A stretch of DNA of 64,000 nucleotides from Warburgia ugandensis (lineage: Eukaryota > Streptophyta > Magnoliopsida > Canellales > Canellaceae). Made by a program: the position numbers and the translations under genes. This document shows, piece after piece, positions 1-10,149 of this stretch (position 1 is its first letter; each line of letters opens with the position of its first letter). The stretch lies in assembly GCA_035236585.1 (NCBI GenBank), contig CP141128.1, positions 26,441,618 to 26,505,617 of the forward strand, read 5' to 3'. Under the pieces are notes generated by a model, which was not told the origin of the DNA, ran no database searches, and worked only from the letters and a program-made list of their open reading frames with translations.

Positions 1-491
1 TGAAACAGATAGAATTGCCCTTTGTACAATTTTTTGATTCATTGTCATTACCTTTTATATGAATACTTGGAATTAATGCTTGTTTAATTATAGTCATGTT
101 TTACATGCAATACGTAGGATTTGGTAATCTATCTAGCTTCTAATGATCAATGATTTATGCATTAAATTTTTAAACAAACTACATTCTGTAAAAATGATAA
201 TAGTTTTAATCTACTCCTTGAGTTATAAGGAGAATAACAAGTGTTGAACCCTAATGCTAATCTAGGTGATCTCTAATTCTAACCTTCAATCATAGTTTAT
301 TTTCTTGATTCAAAAGATCTAATCCATTTGATCATTCATTGCCTTATCCTGTAATCTTTCTAGTGTAAATCTTTTAGGATCATTAGAGCTGAATAATTTA
401 GTGCTTTAAACTCATATTGTATCCTCCCCATGGATTCGACCCTACAATATTACAATTGATTAAATGTGCACTTGTAGGAAAACTCTCAACA
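1..491 (+). mobile_element. E1: 3' end of an Athila/Tat-like LTR (partial)
   Basis: This is the last ~490 bases of a long terminal repeat that starts before the window. The evidence is a segment around 420-446 reading like the 'CC(A)TGGATTCGACCCTAC' phrase that precedes the primer site in many plant Athila/Tat LTRs, followed by an LTR-like CAACA end at 491 and a primer-binding-site-like sequence at 498. There is no coding capacity. It is the oldest layer visible at the left edge, because E2 is inserted in its leader. Lineage assignment is by resemblance only; the 5' part is not available. Confidence 0.6.
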
Positions 492-497
492 TGTTTC

Positions 498-515
498 TGG
501 GGTTGTTGCCTAAGA
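498..515 (+). promoter_or_regulatory. E1 primer-binding site (degenerate)
   Basis: TGGGGTTGTTGCCTAAGA lies just after the LTR end and matches, with several changes, the TGGCGCCGTTGCCGGGGA primer site used by plant Athila/Tat elements. The changes are mostly C-to-T and G-to-A, the pattern expected from decay of methylated cytosines. Confidence 0.55.
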
Positions 516-1043
516 GCTGATCATGTGACCAAAGCAACATCATATTTGGTTTAGAATAATTAAATTAGTCATTTTTCTTTTGAGTGGAATTGTAGTGAGA
601 TCAACCTATATTTTATTTTAAATTGCAAATTCAATTTAAATGTTGTCATAATACAGGTTAAGGGTAAACCATCATTACTTGGAAGTGGAGGTGGTTTGTA
701 AATGGTTTACCCTTGTAGGAGAAGACTTAATTCTAGGACCCCATTGTAAGATCTACTCAATCTTTTAGTTTTCCTAGATTAAGGATTTGCATTGTTAAAG
801 TATATTTATGTACTTGTTTGGTAGTATAATCTCATTTAGAAAGCATTTATCTTTTAGTTTTTGCATTAGTTTGTTATTTTTCATGCATTTTTAAGACATG
901 TTTATCTATTTTATGGAGACTTAATGTGTCATGATGAATGGAAATTGGTTAGTAAGGGCATCATACCTTATAGGATCAAGGATGGATTTCATCACCACCT
1001 CTTAGCCCACTTGGGCTAATCATCACCTGTAGTGCACCATAGT
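516..1043 (+). mobile_element. E1 untranslated leader
   Basis: This is non-coding leader between the primer site and gag. It is recognisably related to the E6 leader (49809-51094): both contain a 'gtagtgag' phrase, a short hairpin (here 660-672 pairing with 702-714) and a segment where a gatagtaagggc-like phrase precedes a 'ttataaga/ttatagga' phrase. It stops at 1043, where the E2 LTR begins. No ORF of note is present, and the E1 gag is not in the window. Confidence 0.5.
660..714 (+). promoter_or_regulatory. Stem-loop in E1 leader
   Basis: Bases 660-672 and 702-714 are perfectly complementary over 13 bp (AAGGGTAAACCAT / ATGGTTTACCCTT) with a 29-base loop. A hairpin with a different stem sequence lies at the comparable place in the E6 leader. 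Packaging or dimerisation signals sit in this part of retroelement RNAs, but that role is only an inference here. Confidence 0.45.
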
Positions 1044-1880
1044 TGATAACTATTAAATTTTGTATAAAATGTACCCAATTGGTAGTCCAGGTGTTATAAA
1101 ATCTAGGGTTATTTCTATGATTTTTTTGAAAATTCATAACACATACATTCTGAACTAATAATTCAAAAGTTTGATATTTTATAAGTTTAAAAGCTAATAT
1201 AGAGTAAGTTTGCGAATAATCATATTTTTCTAAGAATTAATTTTTTTTTTTTATCATTCTTAAGTATTGAAAAGATGATCCAACGACCAATACCACTTTA
1301 GATGAGAATCGAAGATCAACTACCTTAGAGAGCAAGGACCAAAATTTCATTATTCCAAAGCTCAATCAAGGTTCAAGATCATCTTAGAAGAAGGAAGAAA
1401 ATAATTAAAGATGACTCGAATGGGCCCATGCAAAAAAGCCATGCAATTCTAGCGCCTTTGCATGATAAATGGAGCCATGTAAGCCACTTAAGTCACCTAT
1501 GACATGCAAGCCATCAAGAAAGGGACAAAGTCACCCAAGCCACCAAGATGAGCCATCAAGTGAGATTTGAAGTTAAGTCATGCCACATGGAGCCACACAA
1601 TTGGAAGTCTTTTTGAAGCAATTATTCTATACAAAAATTGTAAAATTCAAAAGATAATTCGCAAGGGTTATAACATTGTAAGATAGCACACTAAGTTGAT
1701 TAGAAGAGCCCATTCCCTATCTTCTTCCCATATTTCTCTCTCTTTCTCCCTATTTTCTCTCTCTTTCTAATCTCCCTCATGAATTGCATCTTAAGCAAGG
1801 TGGGGATGCCACCTTCCTTGAAAAGTGGTGCCTCCCCCTTTAAGACTCCCTTTTGGATCCCACCTTTCCACCCAGTTTGC
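1044..1880 (+). mobile_element. E2 5' LTR, left part
   Basis: The start TGATAACTATTAAATTTTG aligns with the E4 LTR start at 31253 (TGATAAGTGTTTAATTTTG) and with the reverse complement of the E5 LTR start at 38829. Downstream both share a 'cataacacatgcatt'-like phrase, a 'ccaaaagttt' phrase and many 'aagccacc' and 'gccatgaag' motifs. The LTR is interrupted at 1881-1896 by the LINE target site and resumes at 15141. The candidate E2 target duplication on the left is ATAGT (1039-1043); its partner was not found. Confidence 0.7.
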
Positions 1881-1896
1881 TAGCACCTTACTAGAG
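1881..1896. repeat. LINE target-site duplication, left copy
   Basis: TAGCACCTTACTAGAG here matches TAGCACCTTCCTACAG at 15141-15156 in 14 of 16 positions. The two copies bracket the RTE LINE, and the LTR sequence of E2 continues on the far sides. A long, slightly diverged duplication is what target-primed reverse transcription leaves. Confidence 0.75.
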
Positions 1897-1920
1897 TCAT
1901 CATCATCATCATCATCATGA
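1897..1920 (-). repeat. (ATC/GAT)n tail of the RTE LINE
   Basis: Seven to eight TCA/ATC triplets sit exactly at the 3' terminus of the LINE, next to its target duplication. Plant RTE elements end in a short simple repeat rather than poly(A), so this is the element's tail and not an independent microsatellite. Confidence 0.8.
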
Positions 1921-2139
1921 CCTTAGGCCAATAAGGGGTTAGGCACATGAATCTTGTTCTTCCATTCCCCTCTATTAAGTACATGGCTTCATTTAGTCCC
2001 AAAGTTTTTAGATCTTTTGTCACAATTTCTATTCATATTTTGTTAGGCTTTCCCTTTGCCCTTTTAGAACCTTCTACTTGTGTTGCCTCGCTCCTTCTAA
2101 CCAGTGTTGTTTTGGGTTTCCTTTATGCATGTCCAAACC
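1921..2139 (-). pseudogene. LINE ORF, C-terminal fragment
   Basis: Minus-strand translation gives pieces typical of the RTE C-terminus: 'PVRRSEATQVEG'-like, 'KRAKGKP' and 'LNRGEWKNKIHVPNP', followed by a stop and the repeat tail. Several in-frame stops and a shift are present. The fragment joins the 4873-5477 piece across the S1 insertion inside the conserved RWF-GH motif: RWF is encoded at the right edge and GH at the left edge. No function remains. Confidence 0.8.
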
Positions 2140-2528
2140 TGTAATGCCAAAGCAATTTACGCTATTTTGGACATTCTATGGGAAATAAACTGTGTTAAAT
2201 GTTTTACTTTATTTAAAATAATAAATGAAGGAATTTATGAGAAAACTTAGTACCATTAGATTCTACTCGAAAAATGGAATCCAACGCCTCAAAGAACGCC
2301 AAAAACGGAGTTCGTATGAAGAAGTTACGGTCGTTTAAAGATTAGGGGCATTTATGTAATTTAAACAGAAAAAAAGAAAAAGACAAACGCAGGGGACCGT
2401 TTTGATAACAGCACCCCCTACCGTCTTCCTCCTTCAAATTTCTCCAGAAACCCTCTTCTCCCAATTTCTCTAGAAAACACTAGGGTAAATGGCGGCACCG
2501 CCATTGAGGGGCACTGCCTTCTTCCCCC

Positions 2529-2536
2529 TATAAATA
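2529..2536 (+). promoter_or_regulatory. S1 LTR TATA box
   Basis: TATAAATA follows a C-rich stretch ~390 bases into the LTR and precedes a CT-rich 'atctccctctcttc' start-site-like run. It is at a position comparable to the TATA boxes of the C1 and C2 LTRs. Confidence 0.55.
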
Positions 2537-2889
2537 CCCTATCTCCCTCTCTTCAAAATCACGATTTTTTGGTCATTTGGGACTGGGGTTTTTGGAAAAA
2601 ATCGGAAACCCAGTTCTCTACGATTCCAGCAATGGCTAGGCCCAAGTCTGGCCAGCCATTCCTTTACCCGTCTCCTCATTCCCCTCTCTTCTCTTTTCCG
2701 GTCTTGGCATTGGGGTTTTTCTCTTCATCGAGTTTTCCAGCGACAGAGGGTTCTCAGAACAGGAACAGAGGTTCTACCACCGGCAATAGGCGCTCCATGG
2801 CTGCCCATGTAAGCCATTTTTCCCTTCCTTTCCGTCTTGCTTCCCCCAAGCTAGATCCACCCTAGATCTAGTCTTTTTCCAACTGGTCT

Positions 2890-3300
2890 TCCTAGCCAGA
2901 AAACGACCCAGCCGGTTCCAACCAGCTTTGCACGAACAAGGCATCCCAGGGTCTCCATGCTTCACCTGTGCCTGGGACTGGGTCCCTGGGACGGGTTCCA
3001 GGCATACGATAGTGCGTACATTGTCCCTGGTGCGTCCTTCGGGTGCATGCACGACATGGGGCATGGATCCTGGCTGGACCAAGATGCACGGGGTGCCCTG
3101 GGAACTGAGACGCGCCATGCTACACCAAAGGTGCGTTCGTACGATGCCATCCAGGATGCGAGTCATAGCGCGTCGCTCGAGCATGCATGTGCGCATGCAA
3201 AACGCGGTCCCTTGCACAGCCTTTGGACGCGCATGCACGTGAGGCGGTCGCGGTTCAACCAAGATGCACAGGTGTCCTGGGAAGTGGGACACGCAGACCT
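2890..3300. other. GC-rich, CpG-containing block inside the S1 LTR
   Basis: This block is much richer in G, C and CpG than its surroundings and contains several near-palindromic pieces (for example gcatgcatgtgcgcatgc and cgcgcatgcacgtg). It throws up overlapping open frames on both strands, the longest 172 codons on minus, but none has recognisable domains and the frames overlap one another. I read it as transcribed non-coding LTR leader (R/U5 region), not a gene. Confidence 0.5.
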
Positions 3301-3921
3301 AATGAGACTTTAAAGTTAGGATCAAAGGACAATTTACAGAGATTAACTATTATATAGTAGATCCATATCATAGGATCTAGCCTGACAATGAATTAGGCAA
3401 GGACCATAGACCCTAAAAGGCAGATCTAGTGATCTAATGTCTAAATGGATTGAAATTGATAAGGACTCCTTGTTATCCATTCATATCCAGGAGTTTATAA
3501 ATGAGACCCAGGGTCAGGATGAGTGATGAAGGACGCGACTCCAGGAGACTTCGAGGTAGGTGCTCTATCGCTACTAGACTTTTTAAAAAAAAACCTATGA
3601 TTGTTTTGAGAACGCATGTTTTAAGTTTAAGTTATATGACTTGTTTAGCATGACTTAATCTTATAAACAAATTCAACATGCATATGACAAATACATTATG
3701 CATAGATATGTTTTGCAAACAATTGCATATATTGCATGATTTGTGAGCATTGAGTTCTTGAAAAATTGCATGTCCTTGAGGGTTACCAAAAGATGTTGGA
3801 GTGCCCAAAAGATGCTGGGTAGGCAGTTGTGAGGGACCCAAAGAGGACAGGTTTTGAAAAAATACATTGTGCATATATTGCCAAGATGTGCTACATGCAT
3901 AGATTGCATGATAAGTGTAGC

Positions 3922-3962
3922 CTTGGCCGATGAGGGCGAGCCGATGAAGGTGGGCTAGAGAG
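3922..3962 (+). repeat. Short tandem repeat in S1 LTR (GCCGATGAGGGCGA type)
   Basis: Two imperfect units of a ~16-base 'ggccgatgagggcgagcc' repeat are followed by 'gggctagagagagctaacaggcttctaggcag'. The C2 LTR has a three-unit version at 9070-9120. Confidence 0.6.
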
Positions 3963-4872
3963 AGCTAACAGGCTTCTAGGCAGGGTTATGACTTTGAATG
4001 CAATACTAGCATGAGCAGATTTTATGCATTGCAAGCATGTTTTGCAACCGATTTCATAAATTGCATGAATTACGACGAATATGTGTCATATGCCCCATGG
4101 AGGCTATGACCGAGTGTCCCTAGGCACCCGGGGACCACACGGCGGCGAGGTCATGGGCATTGTGGGCCCTATGGTTTGATGATTTACCTGCATTGCATAT
4201 AGCATGACATGAGGTTGGTTGATCATACCATATATCCATGAGTTGGATTCAGTTGAGCATCTTATGCATATCATTATGTTTATGATATATATATATGATA
4301 CTTTCGACTTGGATTATGCGATTCTTTAATTCGTCAGTATTCTGATTCGACAATGGTTTTTAATATCGATATTGAACATGGTTGTTCAAACATGCACATG
4401 TTTTAAAGAGCATATGATTTTAAACATAGCATGCATTGCAAAACTAGTAGTGATAGACTCCTACTGAGTATAGTATATACTCACCCAATCCTTGACATTT
4501 TTCAGGATAGCTCCGTTCATGAGTAGAGGACGCCTATGTTAGTGCTACGAGCAAGTAAATCAAAAAGGAGACAATTATACATGTAAGTAAACGCTCTACC
4601 CTTTGGACATGTATTTGTATTTACTTACAATTGGGCTGTGACCTGTGACTGGGTAGACCTGGGAAAACATTTATGATTTCTGAAGTTTTTCAAAAACTAC
4701 TTTGGTTGTTGTGAAAGCAAATGACACTCGGGGTTTTCAAAATGAGTTTAAAAAAAAAGATTTTTCGCTGCATTGCATGGTTTTTATAAAATGGTTTTCA
4801 AATAGGGATGCATCCTGCCTTAGGAATTAGATCTTGCATTTAAAAATGCATGGAAAAACCCGGGTCCTCACA

Positions 4873-5477
4873 AAACCATCTAAGTTCAATCTCCCTCATC
4901 TTGTTACCCATTTGTGCTACCCCTAAGTTTCCTCTAGTGTTTTCATTCCTATTTCTATCCCTTCTTATCTTGCCACTCATCCATCTCAACATCCTCATTT
5001 TTGCAACACTCATCCTATGAACATCATGTTCCTTAACTGTCCAACACTCTAATCCATAAAGCATGGCTGAACTTATGGTCATTCGATAGAATTTTTCTTT
5101 TAGTTTGAGTGGCACCCATATATCACACAAAGCTCCAGATGCGCATCTTCATTTGTTCCAACCCACTTGAATTCTCTGAGTAACCTTCCTCTCAATCTCT
5201 CCACTCTCATGAATCATTGATCCTAAGTACCAAAAGTGGTTTGTTATGGGGACTTCTTAGTTATCAATCTTAACTAGTATTCCATTCTTACTCCTCTCCT
5301 TGCTAAAACTATATTCCATATATTCTGTCTTAGTTTAGCTGATTTTATATTATAATGCTTCTCTCCATAACTCTAGCTTTGTGTTTACACTCTCCCTTGT
5401 CTTATTAATTAAGACTATATCATCTGCAAATAGCAAGCACCATGGAATCTCCTTGTGTAAATTTTTTGTTAACTCAT
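4873..5477 (-). pseudogene. LINE reverse transcriptase, C-terminal half
   Basis: Minus-strand frames encode the catalytic 'LLFADDIVL' motif (FADD near 5421-5432), then 'ESVNTKLELWREAL', then the 'KEKFYRMTISSAMLYGLECW' and 'KMRMLRWMSGKIRRDR' segments that are diagnostic of plant RTE elements, ending at 'LRWF' where S1 is inserted. The catalytic Asp-Asp pair survives but frameshifts and stops separate the blocks. At its upstream end (5477) C1 is inserted within the 'VMDELT' stretch. Confidence 0.88.
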
Positions 5478-6692
5478 TGTGACAACCCGGGTTTTTTTTA
5501 TGATGCAAATTTAATAAAAAGGCGAGATCTCTTGTTTTAGAAATATGAAATGCATGAAATTCTTTTGGTTTTGGAAAGCAATCTTTCATATAAAGCCCCA
5601 AGTGTCAAAATACATTTCCAAATCATATAGCCATGGCATAGTTTTAAATTGACTCTATTCCCAAGAAAGTGTTAGTCACAGCCTCAGCTACGGAGAGTAA
5701 CTACAATCAAGTATCATTCACTGAAAGATACGGTAGGGGTTTACTTACTGGAACTTAGTTTGGACGTTCTCTATCACGGGTCTGTCGCCGTATATCCTGT
5801 CCTTAAGTGTTTACTTTGTGTTTGAAAAATGTTGAGGATTGGGTGAGTATATACTATACTCACTAGGAGTCCATCACTACTAATTTTACAATGCATGCTA
5901 TGTTTAAAATCATATGCTCTTTAAAACATGTGCATGTTTGAACACTCATGTTCAATATCGATATTAAAAACCATTGTCAAATTGGAATATTGACAACTTA
6001 AAGAATCACATAATCCAAGTTGAAAGTATCATATATATCATAAACATAATGATATGTATAAGATGCTCAACTGAATCTAACTCATGGATATATGGTATGG
6101 TCGACCATCCTCATGTCATGCCATATGCAATGCAAGTAAATCCTCAAAAACATAGGGCCCACTATTCCCACGACCTCCTCGTCGTGTGGTCGCCGGGTAC
6201 CTAGGGACACTCGATCATAGCCTCCACGGGGCATATGACACCTCGACCCAGTGCCGTGACACCAGTGGTAGCCCCCTGTACCACATGCAGTCGACGCAGG
6301 GACATGCCTTTTTTTAGCGTGGTACCATTTCCTCCTAATAGTGGTAGAGGCTGGGAGGCCACCCCAGACCTCTCGGCATAACGCCCACGAGCTTACTAGC
6401 CCAAATCATATACGATCAATCAAGCAAAAACCTCTTTTTCAAAACTTGTTCTCTTTGGGTCCCTCACAACTGCCTACCCAGCATCTTTTGGGCACTTTAG
6501 TGTCTTTTGGTAACCCTCAAGGACATGCAATTTTTCAAAACTCAATAACCACAAATCATGCAATTTATGCAATCGTTTGCAAAACATGTCTATGCATAAT
6601 GTATTTATCATATGCATGTTGAATTCATTTATAAAATTAAGTCATGCTAAACAAGTCATATAACTTATACTTAAAACATGCATTCTCAAAAG
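5478..6692 (-). mobile_element. C1 3' LTR, truncated
   Basis: About 1.2 kb nearly colinear with 10150-11367, the 3' half of the C1 5' LTR. Both begin TGTGACAACC, and both contain the 'gactgggtgagtatatac' block, the 'ggtcgaccatcctcatgtcatg' block and the 'tatacgatcaatcaagc' block. Similarity ends abruptly after 'catgcattctc' at about 6692, which marks the deletion junction with C2. Confidence 0.85.
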
Positions 6693-7654
6693 CATCAAGC
6701 AAAGAAAGGATAAAGAAGATAATGACAAAGGATTCAACCATGACCTAGTAAGGGTACTTGGTGATGAATAAGAGACTTAATTAATATGAATAGTGGGATA
6801 GGCCTCTGGACGAGAACATTTGACCATGATGATGAATTAAACATAAAATATTTGACATGAGTATGCATAAACTCTTCAAGGAGAAAAGCATTTGATGGCT
6901 TCAACATCTATGAAACTTGATGTACAGTTTGGATATCCTAATTGTAATATGAGATAGTATTAGTGATGGAGGATGCTACTTGAATTCATTTATTTTGAAT
7001 ATATTATAGTAGAAAAGCGACTGACAGTCGAAATTCAAAGTTAATAGAGGGTTTGGCTATAGGGCACATAATACCATATTAGCTAGTGGAGTATCTTGGG
7101 GACAAATATAAAAGATAAGAAGCAAAGTTAGACACAATAGAAAGAATGTAACCTTTTTTGTTGGACTCTTACTAATGACATACAACCAACCATTAAAAGG
7201 AGATATGGATGATGAAGAGATCACTAGATGGAAGACAAGAGGAAAAAGGGATTATCCTATGCTATTAAAAATGAAATACGAGGAATAAGATCATATGATC
7301 TCAAAGAAGTATGAAGTAATTTATACACGAGTAGGAGAGTATGGTCATCTAAGGAGACTATCCTATACATGATCAGAGGAATATGAGCATCTAAGGATGG
7401 GTAATACAGATAGATTGAGAACGTGCCTAGGATTGGGTACAAGATAATATGATTAGCATTTGAAGGACAACATTACTCCAAGTATTAACCTAATTAGAGC
7501 ATTGGATAATGAAATAATGGATTCGTCGACAACAAAAGTATGGGAATTTCCTTAGTTCGAGGGAGCCCTGAATATGTCTTATCAAGAAGACAGCTGACTT
7601 GAAGAAGAGGATTGGTGGAATTTCGAGGACGAAATTCTTTTAAGGGGATAATAA
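6693..7654 (+). pseudogene. C2 pol 3' end (decayed)
   Basis: The only firm signature is at the right end: a frame reading 'WWNFEDEILLRG' over ATTTCGAGGACGAAATTC (about 7618-7637), a phrase found at the end of pol just before the polypurine tract in chromoviruses. Upstream translation is full of stops. A weak 'STTKVWEFP' segment may be a chromodomain-region remnant, but I cannot confirm that. The left end is a deletion junction with the C1 LTR. Confidence 0.55.
7638..7650 (+). promoter_or_regulatory. C2 polypurine tract
   Basis: TTTTAAGGGGATA followed by ATAA lies directly before the LTR start at 7655, in the correct place for the plus-strand primer of a Ty3/gypsy element. Confidence 0.65.
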
Positions 7655-8091
7655 TGTAATGCCCAAGCAATTTACACTACTTTTAACAAAAATGAATTGG
7701 ACATTCTATAGGAAATGAAAAGTTCCCTTTTTGGAGATAAGGGTATTTTGGTCATTTCACCGTTCACCCTAACTAGACCCAGAAATTTGGTCCTGAGAGT
7801 AGTACCCTTAGATGTATCTCGGAAAAAGGAATCCAACAAGACCAAAATCACTCAAAACGGAGTTAAAATGAGTAAGTTATGGCCCTATGCAGTTCAAGGA
7901 CAAAAGTGTAATTTATATTAAAAACGGATTTAGCCTGAGAAACACAGGGACCCGTTTTGATACGGGCACCCCTCTTCTTCAACCTCTTTGAGGGTTCTAG
8001 AACAGCAATGTGTAGGGGAAAACCACCGCCATTCTGGAGGTTTCTCCACTGCCATTCCATGGCGCTAAGAACCCCCTCCAGAACCCTCTTC

Positions 8092-8111
8092 GAGCTCTAT
8101 AAATAGAGCTC
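8092..8111 (+). promoter_or_regulatory. C2 LTR TATA box within a perfect 20-base palindrome
   Basis: GAGCTCTATAAATAGAGCTC consists of two 9-base arms around AA, with TATAAATA at the centre. The identical palindrome occurs in the C1 LTR at 12236-12255. Confidence 0.7.
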
Positions 8112-9069
8112 TTAGGCACCTCTAATGGCAGCCCAAAAGCTTGGAAAAAACCCATTGTGGAGAGCCAGACAAGAAGAGAAAATGTGGAGAAAAACCTGAC
8201 CATGAACCAGGTATGCCCAAAACCCCTCCAAACCCATCTCCCCCTTAGTCTTAGGATGAGTTCCCCCAAGTTTTTGCATGAAAAACCATGCAAAACGAGG
8301 CTCTAGGAAGCCACAAAGGACCCAGGGACGGTGCCTGGGTGTACTAGTTTGAGAGGGTCAAACCAAGCACGTCTGTGGACGCGCCCGCAAACGAGAAAAC
8401 AAGAAGAAGGCCCAGTGCGTCTGTGGACACATCCTGTGGGCCTTCCATGTATTCTGAATACAAAAACGCCCATAACTTGAGTTCTAGGACTCCGATTGAG
8501 GTGCTATGAAAGGCGTTGTGTCCATATCAATGACACAGACATACCCAAACCATAAAATACCTAATCAAGGTGCTATCTAAGGTGGGCACGACTCTTAAAC
8601 TATGATAGTGGCGCAGGGCCACTAAACCTTTGTAAACCTGACGATACCAAGGCCCAGTTAAGACCTTAGGAGACCCATAGGTATGGGAATGAACCCCTAA
8701 TGCCTAAGTAGTGAGGAAAAATAGGCCAAGCTAACTTTTTTCCCTAAACCATGTTCAGGAGCATAGGAGAACAAGGGTACTAGCGTGATCAAACCAAGTA
8801 GGTGCTCTATTGCTACTAGAATTTTTTAAAAGAACCCATGATGTTTTGATGTAGGTGCTCTATTACTACTAGACTTTTTAAAAGAACCCATGAATGTTTT
8901 GAGAATGCATATTTTAAGTATAAGTTATATGACTTGTTTAGCATGACTTAATTTTATAAATGAATTCAGCATGCATATGACAAATACATTATGCATAGAT
9001 ATGTTTTGCAAACGATTGCATATATTGCGAAGTCATGTGCTACATGCATAGATTGCATGATAAGTGTAG

Positions 9070-9120
9070 CCTTGGCTGATGAGGGCGGGCTGATGAGGGC
9101 GGGCCGATGAGGGTGGGCTA
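9070..9120 (+). repeat. GGCTGATGAGGGCGG tandem repeat in C2 LTR
   Basis: Three ~16-base units (gctgatgagggcggg, gctgatgagggcggg, gccgatgagggtggg) precede 'ctagagagagctaacaggcttctaggcag', the same context as the two-unit version in S1. Confidence 0.7.
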
Positions 9121-9981
9121 GAGAGAGCTAACAGGCTTCTAGGCAGGGTTATGACTTTGAATGCGATACTAGCATGAGTAGATTTTATGCATTGCATGCA
9201 TGTTTTGCAACCAATTTCATATATTGCAGGAATTACGACGAATATGTGTCATATGCCCCGTGGAGGCTACGACCGAGTGTCCCCAAGTACCTAGGGACCA
9301 CACGGCGGTGAGGTCGTGGGCATAGGGGGCCCTATGTTTTGAGGATTTACTTGCATTGCATATGGCATGACATGAGGTTGGTCGACCATACCATATATCC
9401 ATGACTTGGATTCGGTTGAGCATCTTATGCATATCATTATGTTTATGATATATATATGATACTTTCGACTTGGATTATGGGATTCTTTAAGTCATCAATA
9501 TTCCAATTCGACAATGGTTTTTAATATCGATTTTGAACATGAGTGTTCAAACATGCACATGTTTTAAAGAGCATATGATTTTAAACGTAGCATGCATTGT
9601 AAAACTAGTAGTGATATACTCCTACTGAGTATAGTATATACTCACCCAATCGTTAACATTTTTCAGGACAGCTCCACACACAGAGTAGAAGACGCCTTAG
9701 GAAATGTTAATGCTACAAGCAAGAAAATTCAAAAGGAGACAATTATACATGTAAGTAAACACTCTACCCTTTGGACATTTATGATTTCTGCAGTTTTTCA
9801 AAAACTACTTTGGTTGTTGTGAAAGCAAATGACACTCGAGGTTTTCAAAATGAGTTTAAAACTAAAGATTTTCCACTGCATTGCATGGATTTTATAAAAT
9901 GGTTTTCAAATAGGGATGCATCCTGCCTTAGGAATTAGATATTGCATTTAAAAAATGCATGAGAAAACTTGAGTATTCACA

Positions 9982-10149
9982 AACATTGCTTCCTTTCTTT
10001 CTAGGCATCTATAAATCTCAAGGTAATTCACAAGACCTTAGTATGCGTTATCCTATTACCCCTTACTCTTGCATGGATGAAACTTGATTATAAGTTATTC
10101 TCCTCATAACTGGGCTGTGAGTAACATCAAACCTGGCTCTGATACCAAC
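9982..10149 (-). mobile_element. C1 primer site, leader and gag start
   Basis: On the minus strand the LTR is followed within two bases by the primer site, a ~125-base leader and an ATG at 10008-10006 opening a frame reading MPRKKGSNV, a basic start typical of chromovirus gag. The frame is cut after nine codons, where C2 is inserted. This 168-base block is also the spacer between the two inverted LTRs. Confidence 0.75.
10136..10147 (-). promoter_or_regulatory. C1 primer-binding site (initiator tRNA-Met type)
   Basis: The minus strand reads TGGTATCAGAGC two bases after the LTR end, a perfect match to the usual initiator-methionine tRNA primer site of plant Ty3/gypsy chromoviruses. Confidence 0.85.

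Larger units (their letters stand above)
2140..4872 (+). mobile_element. S1: solo LTR of a chromovirus-like Ty3/gypsy element
   Basis: The segment begins TGTAATGCC and ends CCTCACA, so it has TG..CA termini. It is flanked by identical 5-base duplications, AAACC at 2135-2139 and at 4873-4877. Its second half is closely related to the C2 LTR (7655-9981) and to the reverse complement of the C1 LTR, including the block 'gtaggtgctctatcgctactagac' and the 'gagtatagtatatactcacccaatc' block. The first ~1.1 kb differs from C2, so it is a related subfamily. There is no internal region or primer site, so it is best read as a solo LTR left by LTR-LTR recombination. It is inserted in the LINE, in plus orientation. 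Confidence 0.88.
7655..9981 (+). mobile_element. C2 3' LTR
   Basis: A 2,327-base LTR with TGTAATGCCC start and TTCACA end. It is the same family as the C1 LTR but in the opposite orientation: for example 'cccctccaaacccatctccccctta' at about 8223 is the reverse complement of 12098-12130. It carries a TATA box inside a perfect inverted repeat (8092-8111) and a three-unit GGCTGATGAGGGCGG repeat near 9070-9120. AACAT (9982-9986) would be the right-hand target duplication; the left copy is lost with the deletion. Confidence 0.85.

Noticed and set aside
1234..1244. T-rich run as a transcription terminator or poly(A) tail of a retrogene
   Set aside because: It sits in the middle of the E2 LTR and has no associated coding sequence or target duplication.
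2774..3292. 172-codon minus-strand ORF with several overlapping plus-strand ORFs
   Set aside because: It lies wholly inside the S1 LTR in a GC-rich stretch where stops are rare by composition. It overlaps open frames on both strands and has no recognisable domain.
7257..7442. 61-codon minus-strand ORF as a separate small gene
   Set aside because: It lies in the decayed C2 pol region, has no domain, and no promoter context is visible.
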